Source: Apostichopus japonicus
Taxonomy: Eukaryota; Echinodermata; Holothuroidea; Aspidochirotida; Stichopodidae
Length of the DNA stretch: 64,000 nucleotides
Assembly (NCBI RefSeq): GCF_037975245.1
Contig: NC_092568.1
Coordinates: forward strand, 37,476,501-37,540,500
Reading direction: 5' to 3'
Shown here: piece by piece, positions 48,489-61,324 of the stretch
Layout: the number at the start of each line of letters is the position of its first letter
Position numbering within the stretch: position 1 is the stretch's first letter
The notes under the pieces: generated by a model
What the model saw: only the letters and a program-made list of their open reading frames with translations
Databases searched by the model: none
What the model was told of the DNA's origin: nothing
Translations under genes and position numbers: made by a program

Positions 48489-51400
48489 CGTTTCTATCTG
48501 ACCCGCTTAAGACTCTATATTTGCATGCTTGCATATTTGCATGCCAGCACATGGAATATCATATTTTCAGCTTAAATCTATATATAAACTATAGCTGCAT
48601 AAAAGAACTTCCGTATAATGCTTGATCTGTTAACAGTGTGTGTATACATGTACTAAGGTAATTCGTTGGGGTCGTATCACAGCAATCACGTTGTTAATGC
48701 GGTAATGTTTTTACTTTCTATAAACACGATGAGCCTTAATAATGTTTTTCGTTTTGTTAGGGGTAGATGTAATTGCGTCCTCTACACTTCAAAATGAGGA
48801 TGTAACCGAGGTATCACGCCTCCCCATATCGAACATGGATGTATATGATATCAACGTATATGAAAAGCTTTTTATCGATTTTACCCAGAGATATATTCTT
48901 TAGGATCTCTGTGTATTCCTTTCCGGTACGTCGCTCTTTATTTCATTACTATGAAAGGCCTATAGTTTGTTCTTGGTAGTGACTTTCATGAAATGTCAAA
49001 TTTAGCATCCAGATTGGCCCAGATGCTCACGCTAAATACCAACGTGTTGGAGCCGGGGAGGACGTGGGATGTTGATGCATAAATTTCGAGGGGCACTGTG
49101 CCATGTGACTCTTAGCTTAGGTGGCAAACACATATTTACCTCAAAACATTCCAACAAAATGGATCATCTGTGCTTTCCGTTGCCAGATGTCCCAGTATCT
49201 GAGTTTTTTTTTTCAAGTAAAGGGCACTGTTTTAATTACAATTTCTTAACTTGTGTTAACAAAAGGGTACTTTTTAATTACAAATTTATTAATGAGTACA
49301 AATATCCCTTTTCACAAAATGAAATGACATTTGTTAATTACATTTTTTTTACCAAACTAAGTGGCACTTCTTATTTACGTAAAGTTTTGGAGGCTTTCAC
49401 GAAACTATATGTGTGCACCCCCCCCCCCTCCCGAACTCATTCAGGTCCTGTCAAGAATATGATTATCATAGACCCTTATTCCAACATCACCATCAGAGAA
49501 ACATTCAAGTTACGTTGTAATTTTTGAAAATTATGGACATTATACTTTAGTACACTTATTTAGGTGTCGTATACTAGTTCATTTAAAGAGTTCTGTAAAG
49601 AGTTTTAGGTTCATCTCATGCTGATTGTTATCAAGATTCCACCCGTAGTACAAGCGATTTACAAGCTCCTCGTTAAAACTCCGTAAGGCAGACGTCTTTC
49701 AAAAAACCAGGTCATTTAAACATCATCACCTCCCACTAAATTTCTTCATTCCCATACACCAGAAAATTCAGCCAGTTGTCCCAGGTAAATATGAAATACT
49801 TAGCTCCCATCTCTTCCTGTCCCGGGATTAGCCTGCGCTTTATCACTGATCCAACATACACTATAAACCATATCAAATAATTATCTTGCAGTTTCTCCCG
49901 ATGTAGAGTAATACGTGTACGCCCATGCACAGTTTACACGGTCCTACACATATATGTATATGATATTCTCAGTGATAGTTTCTTATCTTCCGTTGGCGTT
50001 TATCTGTGCTGCTCGGCACTATCGCAGACGACAATCCAGCTGGTTGTGAAGGTATTTTGCTCCCCCAGTGGTAGCTAGTAAAATATGACAATTTCATTAC
50101 CAAAATCGACCAAAGTATTCTTAATTTCAACTGGAAACGCTTTCATATTTTACTGCCTTCATTATCAAGACAAGGAAAGGATTATAAGAGGATTATCTCT
50201 ATCTTTTTTATGAGGATGAAGTAAGTATTTTAACGTGCGAGACAGAATAATGTTTTATGTACAGTCAAGTGGCTGTTGATAAGTAGCGTTAGCCTACGTA
50301 CGGTGGTAGCTCTTCATCATAGTAAGTTATGAATATGAGTACACACTACTGTAGCGGTTGTAGCTGTGACGGAATCACTAGCAGCTGTCCGATTATGTAG
50401 GTATGATTTATTATGTCGGAGACTATTTAAAAAGCAGAAATTATCAACAAAGGCAGTAATCCACGAATGAAAAGGAGAATCTGCGCCAGAAAGTGAGAGC
50501 ATAGAGGATTTGTAATGGTAATATCGATATGAAAGTTAGTTAATATTATAGGCAGCGTAACTTAATCTTATTGCACTATATTTTTTAATGGCTGTATAGT
50601 GAAATCATTAATTTTGCATGTTTAATTTAGCATTCTAAGCTATAGGCTAGATGGATTTGAGTGAGTTAAAATGATTTAGAACATACGTCAAACATAATCG
50701 GCATTACAGTAGTATTCTGATATAAACATAGATTTATTTGAATCACACATCATTCTGCAATGTTAGCTTTTAAAGAGATCTAAAGCCTTGTTCTGAACAC
50801 TGAGCTGTCAGACACATTTGTAAACCATTATTGGCACTAGGTCTATATGTACTTTACAGGGCATAGAATGGGAACATGAATGTCAATTCAATCTGAGTCA
50901 AGGATGCATGCATAGCAATTGGGTATTGTAAGGAAATTTGGATTACAAGCACATCATATAGAAAAACTATTGTAAATAAATTTGCAAATAAAATGAAAGA
51001 TGTGAAGAATTGAATGGGAGTGTGAATGGTTAAAAATAACTTTCAATAACAAGTGATTTCTTGTACGATAACATTTATTTTTGTCCTGAACATAATGACA
51101 TCTGCGTGGTATAAAGATATAGCATTATTCTGTAGAGCCTACCGTGCATCATCCAATCCAAATCTTGACACAGATACATGTATGAGTAAACCTGTTCATA
51201 AAATTTTCTTACACATACCATATCAGTCTAACTGATCCTAGTGATTTTATACCGTATACTTTCCATAATATTGCTATTTAGTTGCTGTTGAAAATAGATC
51301 TTTAAGTACTGAAGTTTTAAAGGTTTGACTGTTGATCTCTAATTAGCAGAAAGCATTACTAAATAAAATATCACAAAGCATTTCACTTAAACTAACTTTA

Positions 51401-54400
51401 TAACCTTTGAGTATAAAAACAGCCAGTGTTTTTGTATGAAACGTTTCCAGCTTGTGCCTTTTCACATACAGTGTAGCAAACCATCTTTAAAATCAAATAG
51501 TTGTCGTTTTTCTGAAACACTTATCTCATCATAAAACACTGTCATAAAACAGAAACCTAGTCCTAGCTTACTTTAAGCAGCAATTGAAGCAGAAGTTAAT
51601 CATGTCACTTGCAACTTAGCTAGTCACCAACTAAAGTTTCGGAAAAAAAGAAAGTGATATGGAACATTGCCCTAGTAGTTACATGAATGAATCCGATGGA
51701 AAAGTTCTGGAATACAGTATACATGATGTTAGTATCAGGGTTGTACAGTAGCTCTTGCAAGTTAAATGCTGGTCACTACATTTTTGTGTCGTAGCCAAGA
51801 TTGGTCATTACAGCATTTGAAAATGTCAGCACATAATGGTTGGGGCAATCGGCAATCAGTTGGTCTCGAAAGTATCAGTTTTTCTGAGTGGTGATCGTTA
51901 GTAAAAAGACAGACTGTTGCTTGATTCAGACCACTGCCACCTAGTGTATAGCTCAACATCACTGGTGATATACTGTACTTTAATGTGTAATAATGAAATG
52001 TTTATAAGGTATGTTCAGTCAGACTCAATGGAGCACATGTGTATCACATTTTGTAATTACCAGTCCTGCTCTATTCAGGGATTTAAAGCATAAAGTTAGT
52101 TAAACCTCACAGGAATTTTTCTGCTCCAGGTCAGTAATTCCACAGGTCTGGGCAAGGATTATGGAGGATGTACACATGTATTATTTTTGCATATGACAGC
52201 ATCAATGAAATCACTACATGATGTTATCAATGTCATCACATTGCCACATCTGCAAAATTCATGCCAAATCCTGGAAGGTTGAAGAGACTCTGTCTAGGGG
52301 ACAGTTTAGAGTTCAAGGGGAAAAAAATTAAAAGGAAAAACAGAGATGAAAAGAGAATAAAATATTTAAATAAAAGTATGTGAAAGATTAATGTTAAGCA
52401 GTTGCACCTGTTGTAGGTTAAAATGTTTAGCACACTGAACATTTGTAAAGTCTATTACACATTTGTGACTCATCTGGTATCTCTTGAGTCCTAAAAAATC
52501 ATGAATTACTCAATGAATGTTCTTATTCTGAGTCATGCTCATACAACCTTTGGTGCAAATTTGTCAGCAATTCTTGGTTTGGTTAAAAATATTGTTAAAT
52601 TATTGTATATCTTGAAATTTGACACGCATGCCAAATTGGCAGTATAATAATGTTACTGAGTGTCTCATTCAAAGGAATTGTAAATTTGCCTTATTGTTGT
52701 GCATACTGTATCATACATTCTGAAAGAAGTCCTACACTGACAGTTTCATGGAATCTTATCTACTGTACACACAAAATATTTCGAAAATGTGGGGGGGGGG
52801 GTCAATTATGGGTCCTGGGAAGATACAGTATGTATGGAGGGGCCGCGGAGAAAAATGGGGCCTCTGTGGCATAATTAACCCCAGGACCCACCAAGGTTGC
52901 TCTTGACACCTCTGTTTGTGTAAATGAGTATAGTAGCAGTGGTGTTTGTGGCAAAATATCATTATTGCACAACAAGTTTATATTTATATTTAGTGATATA
53001 ATAAAACACTCTTATTGAGGGAAAGACTGTATTCCCACTCAAATGTCTAACATTGTTATTCATATGTAGATTCTTTTCTGCAAACCTTAGAAACCAGTTC
53101 TGAAATAGGTTAATAACCTTTAACTAACCACATGTGTCAGGTAGCTTCAATGGTAAATGGAAATAGTCACAACATGTGCCCATACAGTACCAATAATTCA
53201 ACTGATGTTTGAAAATTTTGCAACATCTTAATTTTCCGATAATATGCTTTCTCTTTGCTAAATTAGAAAGACAATCATCTACCTAAAACCTAGAAGAGAC
53301 AAAAAGAAGAAACTCACCTAAAACGAAGGGAAATCATTTTCCTAAAACATAATGATCTCAGACATTCATTGCAAGTTTAATGTTTATAGACTCTACTGGT
53401 AGTTGAAACCCTTGCTTTGAGGCTATATTTAAAGTAGTTTCTCTTTGAATTGCCATTATCCGGACGACAGAGCACAGGTCTACAATTAATGCCAACAAAA
53501 TTATTGCCACATGCACTGACTGGAATTGTAATTAAGTGTCAATTGATGTTACCTCAAAGTGTCTGTAGGAGTGTTTCTTTGATGAGGATGGTAAGGCATA
53601 GGGGCTGTCCCTTGTAAAAGTATTTGCATGGCTTGGTTACTTCGTAGCCTCTCAATAGGACGGCATGATCTGTGCTTTGCTTGTACAAACACAGACTCAC
53701 TACTCTACCAAACCGTGAGCACTAAAACAAACAGCTACTGTATACCCGTAATTGGGAAAAAAATCATTAATCGGTAACAGCTTGTTGCATGAATTCCTGT
53801 TTTCCTACCACACGTCAAAACTTCAACTGTTTCAAACCACTGCTAAAAAGGCCAAAACCCACCATGACAAGAAACTCTTCAAAAGGAAATTATTTGAAAT
53901 ATGTGAAGACTGTGTTTCCTCTTCTTTGACCATATGGAATGTGTTTTTAATTAGTCAGGAGAAAAAAAGGCCCCAAACTCTTCAAGTGGCCTTACTCAGC
54001 AGTTTAAACAAGAATTTTATTGTTCAAGTCATTCTGTGGCTAAGAGGGTCTTATTGATTGATGTTAACAATCTTGAACTTGGAAACTCACAGCTGGAAAC
54101 CAATGTATATTAGTCTAGATTTGGCAAATGGATTAACTACAGAACATGTTAAGGCATCGTATGTGTAATATACCTACAGTTGGCCTGCACGCAATGATCT
54201 TGGTGCTATTCTATGTATGATGGACTCCATTGCCTTTAGTACTGTATGTGATACAGTAAAATATGATTTGTGAATTGTGGTTGAAAGGTGATCAAAGGTC
54301 AAATCTTTCAAGTGACCACATTTCACTTCCAAAAGTAGAGCAGCCATATTATCTTGATTTCTTATTGAGGTGAGATATTAACACATTTAGAGTAGCTTTT

Positions 54401-55060
54401 TGACTGCCTGTACTAAACACTATAATATATGTCAGTTTATACAATATGCAGTGATGAGTTTCTGTAGTCAATCTCGCAGAAATTGAGACTGGCTGTTATA
54501 ACACACTTTAACTGAACTTTTTATGATCAAATTTGGAATCATTCAGCAACAGAATTGTATAATGTTAAAGCTGATGAACCTACTGTACCTACCGTAGGTC
54601 TTATAAGTACTGTAGTTAGAACACGTACTACTGAAATTGCTAGAAGATTCTTAACAAATGGCTCAAAATAAAGTACTAACAATTGTTTACCGTTTCTGCG
54701 TCCTGCTGTTAGATTTATGAAAAATGAACTGAGTAAGTTTAGTAATAAACTAATAAATGTGTCATATTTGTCAGTTCAGAGAATAATAGAACTTTATCAA
54801 TATTTTAATGTTCGAAGGTATATTAACAGTGCCCATATTCTAGCCAAGCAATCAATCTATACACTTGTTGAATTCATCATCATCAACTGACTGCTTCATT
54901 GATGCATCTCATAGGAATATTTAAACTATATGGTTTTATTATAATGTACAATAGTATCTTACTATTCTACAATATGCTGGAACAGATTGGCAACATTTGC
55001 TGAATAAATGCAAAAGTACTTTTAAAAAATGAATATATAGATATATAAATATATAGATAG
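48489..55060. other. Long intergenic stretch, no convincing gene
   Basis: A 152-codon plus-strand frame at 49069-49527 overlaps four diverged copies of a TTAATTAC-containing repeat and is unlikely to be a gene. A poly-G run and a TGGGTCCTGGG hairpin lie at 52790-52891. TACTGTA-type words are frequent from 53.7 kb onward. No conserved coding exon recognised. Confidence 0.4.
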
Positions 55061-55068
55061 ATATAATA

Positions 55069-55450
55069 TGCTCTCTTCTCACCATCCCTTGTCTACTTAT
55101 AATCCCCTTTCATCTATCTCATTGTGTTCACCGTGCTCATTAACCTGTCTGTATTCTGTGCGTGTTTTTGTCCCCTTTGTTACTGTAACTTGTCATTTAG
55201 CCTCTGAAGAAGATCCTGCTAGGATCGAAACGTCAGGCCAACTTACTTTTACACATAGATAGATATGTGTCAAAGTAAGTTGGCCTGGCCTTTCGATCCT
55301 AGCAGGATCTTCTTTAAAGGCTAAATGACACGTAACAGTACTTAACAGAAGGGACAAAAAAACATGCACAGAATACATACAGGTTAATGAGCATGGTGAA
55401 CACAAAGAGATAGATGTAAGGGGATTAGTAGACAAGGGATGGAGAGAAGA
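55069..55450. repeat. Head-to-head inverted pair of about 190-bp hammerhead-containing repeats
   Basis: The left arm 55069-55261 and the right arm 55262-55450 are reverse complements with scattered differences: CTTGTCTACT, CATTAACCTGT.TGTATTCTG, GTCATTTAGCCT, AAGAAGATCCTGCTAGGATC and GGCCAACTTACTTT occur in both. The junction is CACATAGATAGATATGTGTC. The transcript of either strand would fold into a long hairpin. Confidence 0.88.
55200..55238 (+). ncRNA. Hammerhead-like motif (probably degenerate)
   Basis: Stem I GCCT (55200-55203) pairs with AGGC (55235-55238). The core CTGAAGA (55204-55210) fits CTGANGA. Stem II GATCC/GGATC (55212-55216, 55222-55226), core GAAA (55227-55230), palindromic stem III ACGT (55230-55233), cleavage-site C 55234. 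One extra A (55211) sits between the core and stem II and may reduce activity. In the mirrored copy CTGAAGA is changed to CTTTAAAGA and GAAACGTC to GAAAGGCC, so that copy is dead. Confidence 0.6.
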
Positions 55451-58400
55451 AAGAAAGAAACCAACAGGGGAAGAGGAGAGGTAGGAGATAAACAGTGGAG
55501 GGAAAAAGAGAGGGTTAAGGGAAGGGGGTAGGGAATAAACTGGAGAAGGCAAAGACAGAAAGGTGTGGAGAAAAAGGGTGGAAGAGAGCTATGAGAAGAG
55601 GTGTGATGGGGGGGGGGGAACAAGGGGAGAAGGAGGGGGGAGGGGAAAGAAGAAAAAGCAAAGAATGTTCGCATGTAGGCTACTCTGACGTTTACAATCG
55701 GACAGTTCTGCGAAGCCTGAGCTTCTCGGTACTATTCTGCTCTGACATCGATTCCGCCAAGTTTCATCTTTCAGTGTTCCAAATACCTTTCAAGTTTCCT
55801 GTTACTGTAAATTTGATCCGTGAATTTTATTTCAGCGATTTCGAAGAACAGTTTATGAACTGTGGATTGAGTGTGAGAGTGTATTATGTGCAACGCTATA
55901 CAAGTATACCAACTGGGCATGGTAGGATAAACGTTCGCGATATCTGTGTAATATATAATAGGCAATCTGTCACCTGTGCGTGTACACGTGATAGCGTATA
56001 AATTTGCTGCGGAAATGGGAGTGATAATGTCGCCTGTTTTGCCTAATTGCCTGCACTACTTTAATCACCAAATTGATGCGTTCGGACAAACGGTACTTTT
56101 GGTGAGAAACTGGTGAATTTGTTAGCCAGACTTCTATAAGAAGAAAACGTCGAATGGGGACATTTTTAAAGAGAAAAAATAAGAACTACTGTACAAGGGC
56201 AATGTATCAAAATCTTCCACCAGACAATTTCTTTAAGTATGTCTCAGATTCTGCTTTTCATTTTTAAATTTCATTTGGGACCTCTCCCATCCAAACATCC
56301 TGTTTTTGTTTACATAGCTACATTCTTCAGTCTTCACACAGTACATTGTCACAACAGATCTTCAGTATAGGTTAATACTGTGTGGTATGCATGTTAGGCT
56401 ACAGTACCTACTGTGCATTAGCCTAGCTACTGTAACTGCTAGCAAAGCCTTGCATGGATGTATGTTATAATCTCAAACAAAATAAACTTAGAGAACAGTA
56501 TTCACAGCTTCAGGATTTATGATCCATCCTTAACAACTGAGTTTGGAAAGGAGAAAGAAAATATAGTTGAAGATGGTTTGAGTAGCCTACAGTAGGTCTG
56601 TACTGTAGCGGAAACAGTAAGCTACAGTGTTAACCTTGGGCACCAAGCTGGAAATGCAACAAGCAGTGTAGGAAATATGTAGGACTTATGTGGGTCTACA
56701 TGGTTAGCTTTACTGTGCTAATACTGAACTATGTGTAAGCTAGGTAATAGGTAATGCGTGCATATTCTGAAATTTCTAGTTTGTGAAATTAGAAGCTTGC
56801 ATGGAATTAATTAAGTGATCACAAATACATTATAACTCTTTTGTCTTAAGACATATACCTGTATGTTCAACGGTAGAATGGCAGCCTACAAAGTGTTCAA
56901 GTGGCATGCACGTTTTATAAGACAATAAGAATCATGCAAAGTAACAAGTCCCACAGAGGATGTAGCATTTATCTTATCTCTAATTACTTATACTGCACAT
57001 GGCTTTAAAGGTCTTCATTCTGTGGTCATGTGCCACAATGTACTGTCTCTAGTAACCATATTTAACACCAATCACTTGATCCCATCACTCCCAAATGTCC
57101 CAATGTGTACTGTACAGAATTCTGTACTGCTTCAATCGGCACACAACAACAGGCTGTAAAGCCTTGTTCACATTTAAGAACTCAAGGAGGATTAGGGTCG
57201 TGTTTGCCCTGAGGGACGTAATAAAGCTTCCCCCGCCATCCCCCCTCCCCCGGACATGCCCACATTTTGGACTAGGTGGTACATCAAATAACGAAGCATG
57301 CAAAAGGTCATACCAGTTGATCCATTAACTAGTACTACTAATAGTTCTGCATTATAAGCCGTTAGACTCTCGTCTGTGTTATGAGGAAGTGGGGAGGACA
57401 GGTAACGAGATTTCAGGTTGTTGCTTCATCCCCTGAATGTTAACACTACAGTATTGATTGCCTTTATGGGGTGAAGATCCTTCCTGAGAGGGTGATCATG
57501 ACTACGGGTTCTGATTCTGAGTATGCTAGCGTTCACCCTACGAAGTTGATACCCTTCCGGTATCAATGCCTCTTACATTTCTCAAATGTGAAACAGGCTA
57601 AGAGTAGCTAAATCTGCCTTCTCGTGGAATTGATAGAGCTTCAACTTAGGCCCCGATCTGTTAACATGCAGTACACCATTTGCATTCTGGCAAGTTCAAG
57701 TTTTTTTTGTTGAGAAATAATCGTAGGAAATTGGGTATTTGTAATGAATGTACAGAAACTATGCATTTCTACATCACACTAAACTTGTATGTTACCAAAC
57801 TTGGTACTCTCCTTTAATACTCTGTGTTAATATAAAACTTGTAACTTGAAGCAACTTGACAAGAATAGAGGGAGACAACCAATCAATATTTGATACTGTC
57901 TGTATACTGCTTTGTAACCGATACTGCATTGACTAACCCCCGAAACCTTTATAATACTCTATAAATTTATAAATTGTAAAGATCTTTTCAAGAAGCTTGA
58001 GATTAGTGGTATTGGCAGTACGGACTAACCTTGATGTTGAGCTTGTCGAAGAGTACTTTTTGGCTGGCATGAATAGAATTGTACAAACGAGGATGATGAT
58101 CGGTTACATTATTACAGCATCATTATTGATAGCACTGCAACAAATTTGTAGTTTTGTCTACAGTAAGTGACTAATTTGCCAGTAGCTCATTCTTACAGTA
58201 GATATACAACAAACGTGATGAATTAACTTAGATAATTAGAGAATCAGGCTAGAAGCTAATGTAGCATAGAAAATGAAATTGTAGTTTTGGCTATTACACA
58301 ATTACAGTTTCATATGTTTGCAGTGCCAGATCCTTAGGGGAAAAACTTGTCAAGAAAGAAATGACATATATTCGAATCTAATGCACTGCAAAATCTTTCT

Positions 58401-60900
58401 AGCCCTGAAGAAACAGAGAGCTCTTTGTGTGTTTGAATCGAGGTCAGTCTCCACTACTTATCCTACTAGTGCTGTTGTTTAATTACATTAAACTTGGCTT
58501 CTATGGGGTTGTTTTTCCTGAAGGTTCTTTCAGTTTATCTGTGGTAGAACTTGTCGTAGTGGTATGTTATGTAGTACTGTAGAAGGAGAGAAGCATCTTA
58601 GACAGATGTTAATCAAGGATATGGATGAGTTAAACTTTTTTTCAAAAGATGTGCTTTATAGTGACTGAGCAATTTTCGATAACTGTTAAAATACTAATAT
58701 TCCTAATTTTATCCAGGTTGAAACTTTTTACTATATACTGTAGCCAAGTGAACAATTTCAACAAGACTTAGATTTAATGATGTTGATTTGCTTCTCCCAT
58801 CTGAAAATGGCTATATTCTCACTTGGGCTGATTTACCTCATTCCTAGCTGTCTTGTAAACCTAAGCTGTGTTATACATAAACAGTCTGATCAAAAGTAAT
58901 TATGTAATGATATTAACCATTGAGTAACCGTGCTGAAACTAGATTACGGTTAACATTTGTTGCTTGCAACTTTTTGGCAGGATATTGTTAACTCAAATGC
59001 GTTCAAATGTTACCTGTCAGATTGTTCAATTCAAAATAACCAACCAAAGTAGAGAATTTTAGGTATTGTTTTGAAGAAGTACATGCTACATACGCACTAC
59101 AATCATTATACTGTAGGTTGTATTTTCACTCAAAGTTGAAATTAGAATGACCTTTTACAGCATCAGAAGTTCATCAATCAAGCAGCTGAACTATTTTTAG
59201 TCTAGTGTCCTGGTATTTGAAGTGGGGTCATGACCCTTTTTATAGGGGCGTCAAAAGATTTTGACAGGTTGCCAAAACATTTGGAAGAAAATATATTGCC
59301 AATTTTTGTGGGAGAAAAAAAATAATCTTGAACATGAATTACTTCAAGAGTTGCAAAATATAACCCCATATTGCAACTGAGCATTATTAATGATATAAAG
59401 TTTCTCAAAGAAGAGGCGGATACCTCCTCCCGTAGACCACTTTCCAAGGCCAAAAGACCCCTTCCCACCCCTCCCACTGGAGGGTAGCCAAGATGATGAA
59501 GGTCAAAATTTGGTCTCCAAGCTGAATACGAGAGGTCTAGTGCACAGACCAGCTTCTCATAACAAACACAAGTACCAATAAATTAAAAACATAAGATTTA
59601 ACAAGAATAGCCTTAACTAACATGTTTGCGATACAGTACATTAGAATTTTTTCAAACTTGTGTTAAAGGTGTTGAATGTACATCCATGGGTATCCTGTTG
59701 TCCAAATGAAGTTAATAGAAATGATAAAACATTGGATTGGGTGTGTGAGTTGATGTTATCAAAAAAGCATATTTCAAAGGTGAACATCTTGAAAACCCAA
59801 ATATATAACCTTTTTGAATATTACATGCACCGAAATGTTCTGTTTTGTTTCCAGGGCAAACACAGTACTAAATGTCTGCCTAAAGTAATCCTTTGTGTGT
59901 ATCCTGTACTACTGTAGTGCAAACTACTGCTTAACTCATTTGTCCAGATGGTCATTGTCACTGTGTTATATATCAATGTCATGGTCTGCCATCTGGGATT
60001 CATGACTCATTGAGCAGCCCAAACCCCATATTAAGCTGTGTCAAGCTGTACAAAATGTACTGATATTTAGCAAGACTCATACTGTACATGAAGTTAACAG
60101 AATGTACATGAAAGTAATTAAGTTTGACAATATTCATATTTGAGGTAATTCTTGGAGTTCTGCTCTTACCTGTCTCCACTCTGCTATGCATGTTCCCATC
60201 TACCAAGATTATTAACTAATAACAGTTTAGCATGCACGGCATCTGCCTCCCACCCACTGCCCAGCCCCCCTCTCACACCCCCACTGTCCCTCCATAATCT
60301 CACAACCTTAATAAGACTCAGCATCCATAGGATTTCTCCATTACAGTTAGTTTTGATTGGATTTGGTGATGTTTGTCAAAAGTCTATGATTCCATTTGGC
60401 TGGTGTTGTGTTGGACATTAGAAAAGTGAGAGAGGAGAGAGGAAAGTAAAGAAGCAATTGGGGCTGAACTTAAATGGTTTTGGAGTCAGACCCAAGTATC
60501 AAAAGAGTTCTATCCTTACCCTTCACTTGGCATTTCCCTCTTGTCCAATCAGCAATGAGGAAAGAAATTAGAAAGAAGGGCGGTATCTTCTTTCTCATAC
60601 GGTGCAAATTGTACGTGAATTATGTTTGGACATGTACAGTATGCACTGTTGGTCTGTAAGAGAGATAAAAGAGACAGAAAGTTGTAATTGTTGATCTATC
60701 AGCAGGTACTATCTCTGGCACAGAATTTACATGAAAACAATTTATAACTTTCACTAAGTTATCAATATCTCAGAGTCCTGTTGATTAGTGTGTATAAATT
60801 TTATATTTTGAAAACTTGTGTCTTAAAAAATGAAGGACCTACAGTAATTGCTGACAAAGGTGGTTTTCAAGTGTGCTTGCTGTCATTGAATCTTGATATT
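55451..60900. other. Long intergenic or intronic stretch, no convincing gene
   Basis: Begins with a purine-rich GGAGAGAAGAAAG tract (55440-55660) with poly-G. TACTGTA/CTACAGTA words are common. A plus-strand frame around 55675-56001 has no recognisable motif. Nothing else supportable. Confidence 0.4.
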
Positions 60901-60920
60901 TGTTTTGTCTTTTGTGCAGG

Positions 60921-61182
60921 ACCCAGTCTTGTACTTGGCTACCACTTAGCAAGATGTTTCATGGATATGATTATTGAGGGTACATCCAGCCAAACGTACG
61001 GTAGACATATTTCACGGTGGGAAATAGACAATTGTCACCATTTCACAGGAGGAGTTGTGTTTCTGAAGACAATTCAGCTGTCGAGATGACAGGAGGAATG
61101 GCCCACTGGCGCCGCATACATAATGGCAATGCAGACAGTGACTGTTTACACCCAAACTTAATTGTCTATCGTAAGGTAAGAC
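60921..61182 (+). other. Possible exon of an unrecognised plus-strand transcript
   Basis: Preceded by a strong acceptor (TTTTGTCTTTTGTGCAG) and ending at CGTAAG|gtaagacc. The frame that follows the acceptor reads SLVLGYHLARCFMDMIIEGT and stops at 61088. The exon could be untranslated, the tail of a coding frame, or part of a non-coding RNA. Its 3' end lies inside a 104-bp tandem duplication, so the donor is present twice. Confidence 0.3.
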
Positions 61183-61324
61183 CGCTACTAACCAGGTACT
61201 CTCACTTGTTTATCCACAAATACATAATGGCAATGCAGACAGTGACTGTTTACACCCAAACTTAATTGTCTATCGTAAGGTAAGACCGCTACTAACCAGG
61301 TACTCTCACTTGTTTATCCACAAT
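61117..61324. repeat. Perfect 104-bp tandem duplication
   Basis: TACATAATGGCAATGCAGAC begins both copies (61117 and 61221). The two copies are identical except perhaps at the last base. Each contains a strong splice donor, AAG|gtaagacc. Confidence 0.95.

Noticed and set aside
52790-52891. Hairpin TGGGTCCTGGG with its complement CCCAGGACCCA beside a poly-G run
   Set aside because: Short, single occurrence and no flanking symmetry strong enough to call an element.
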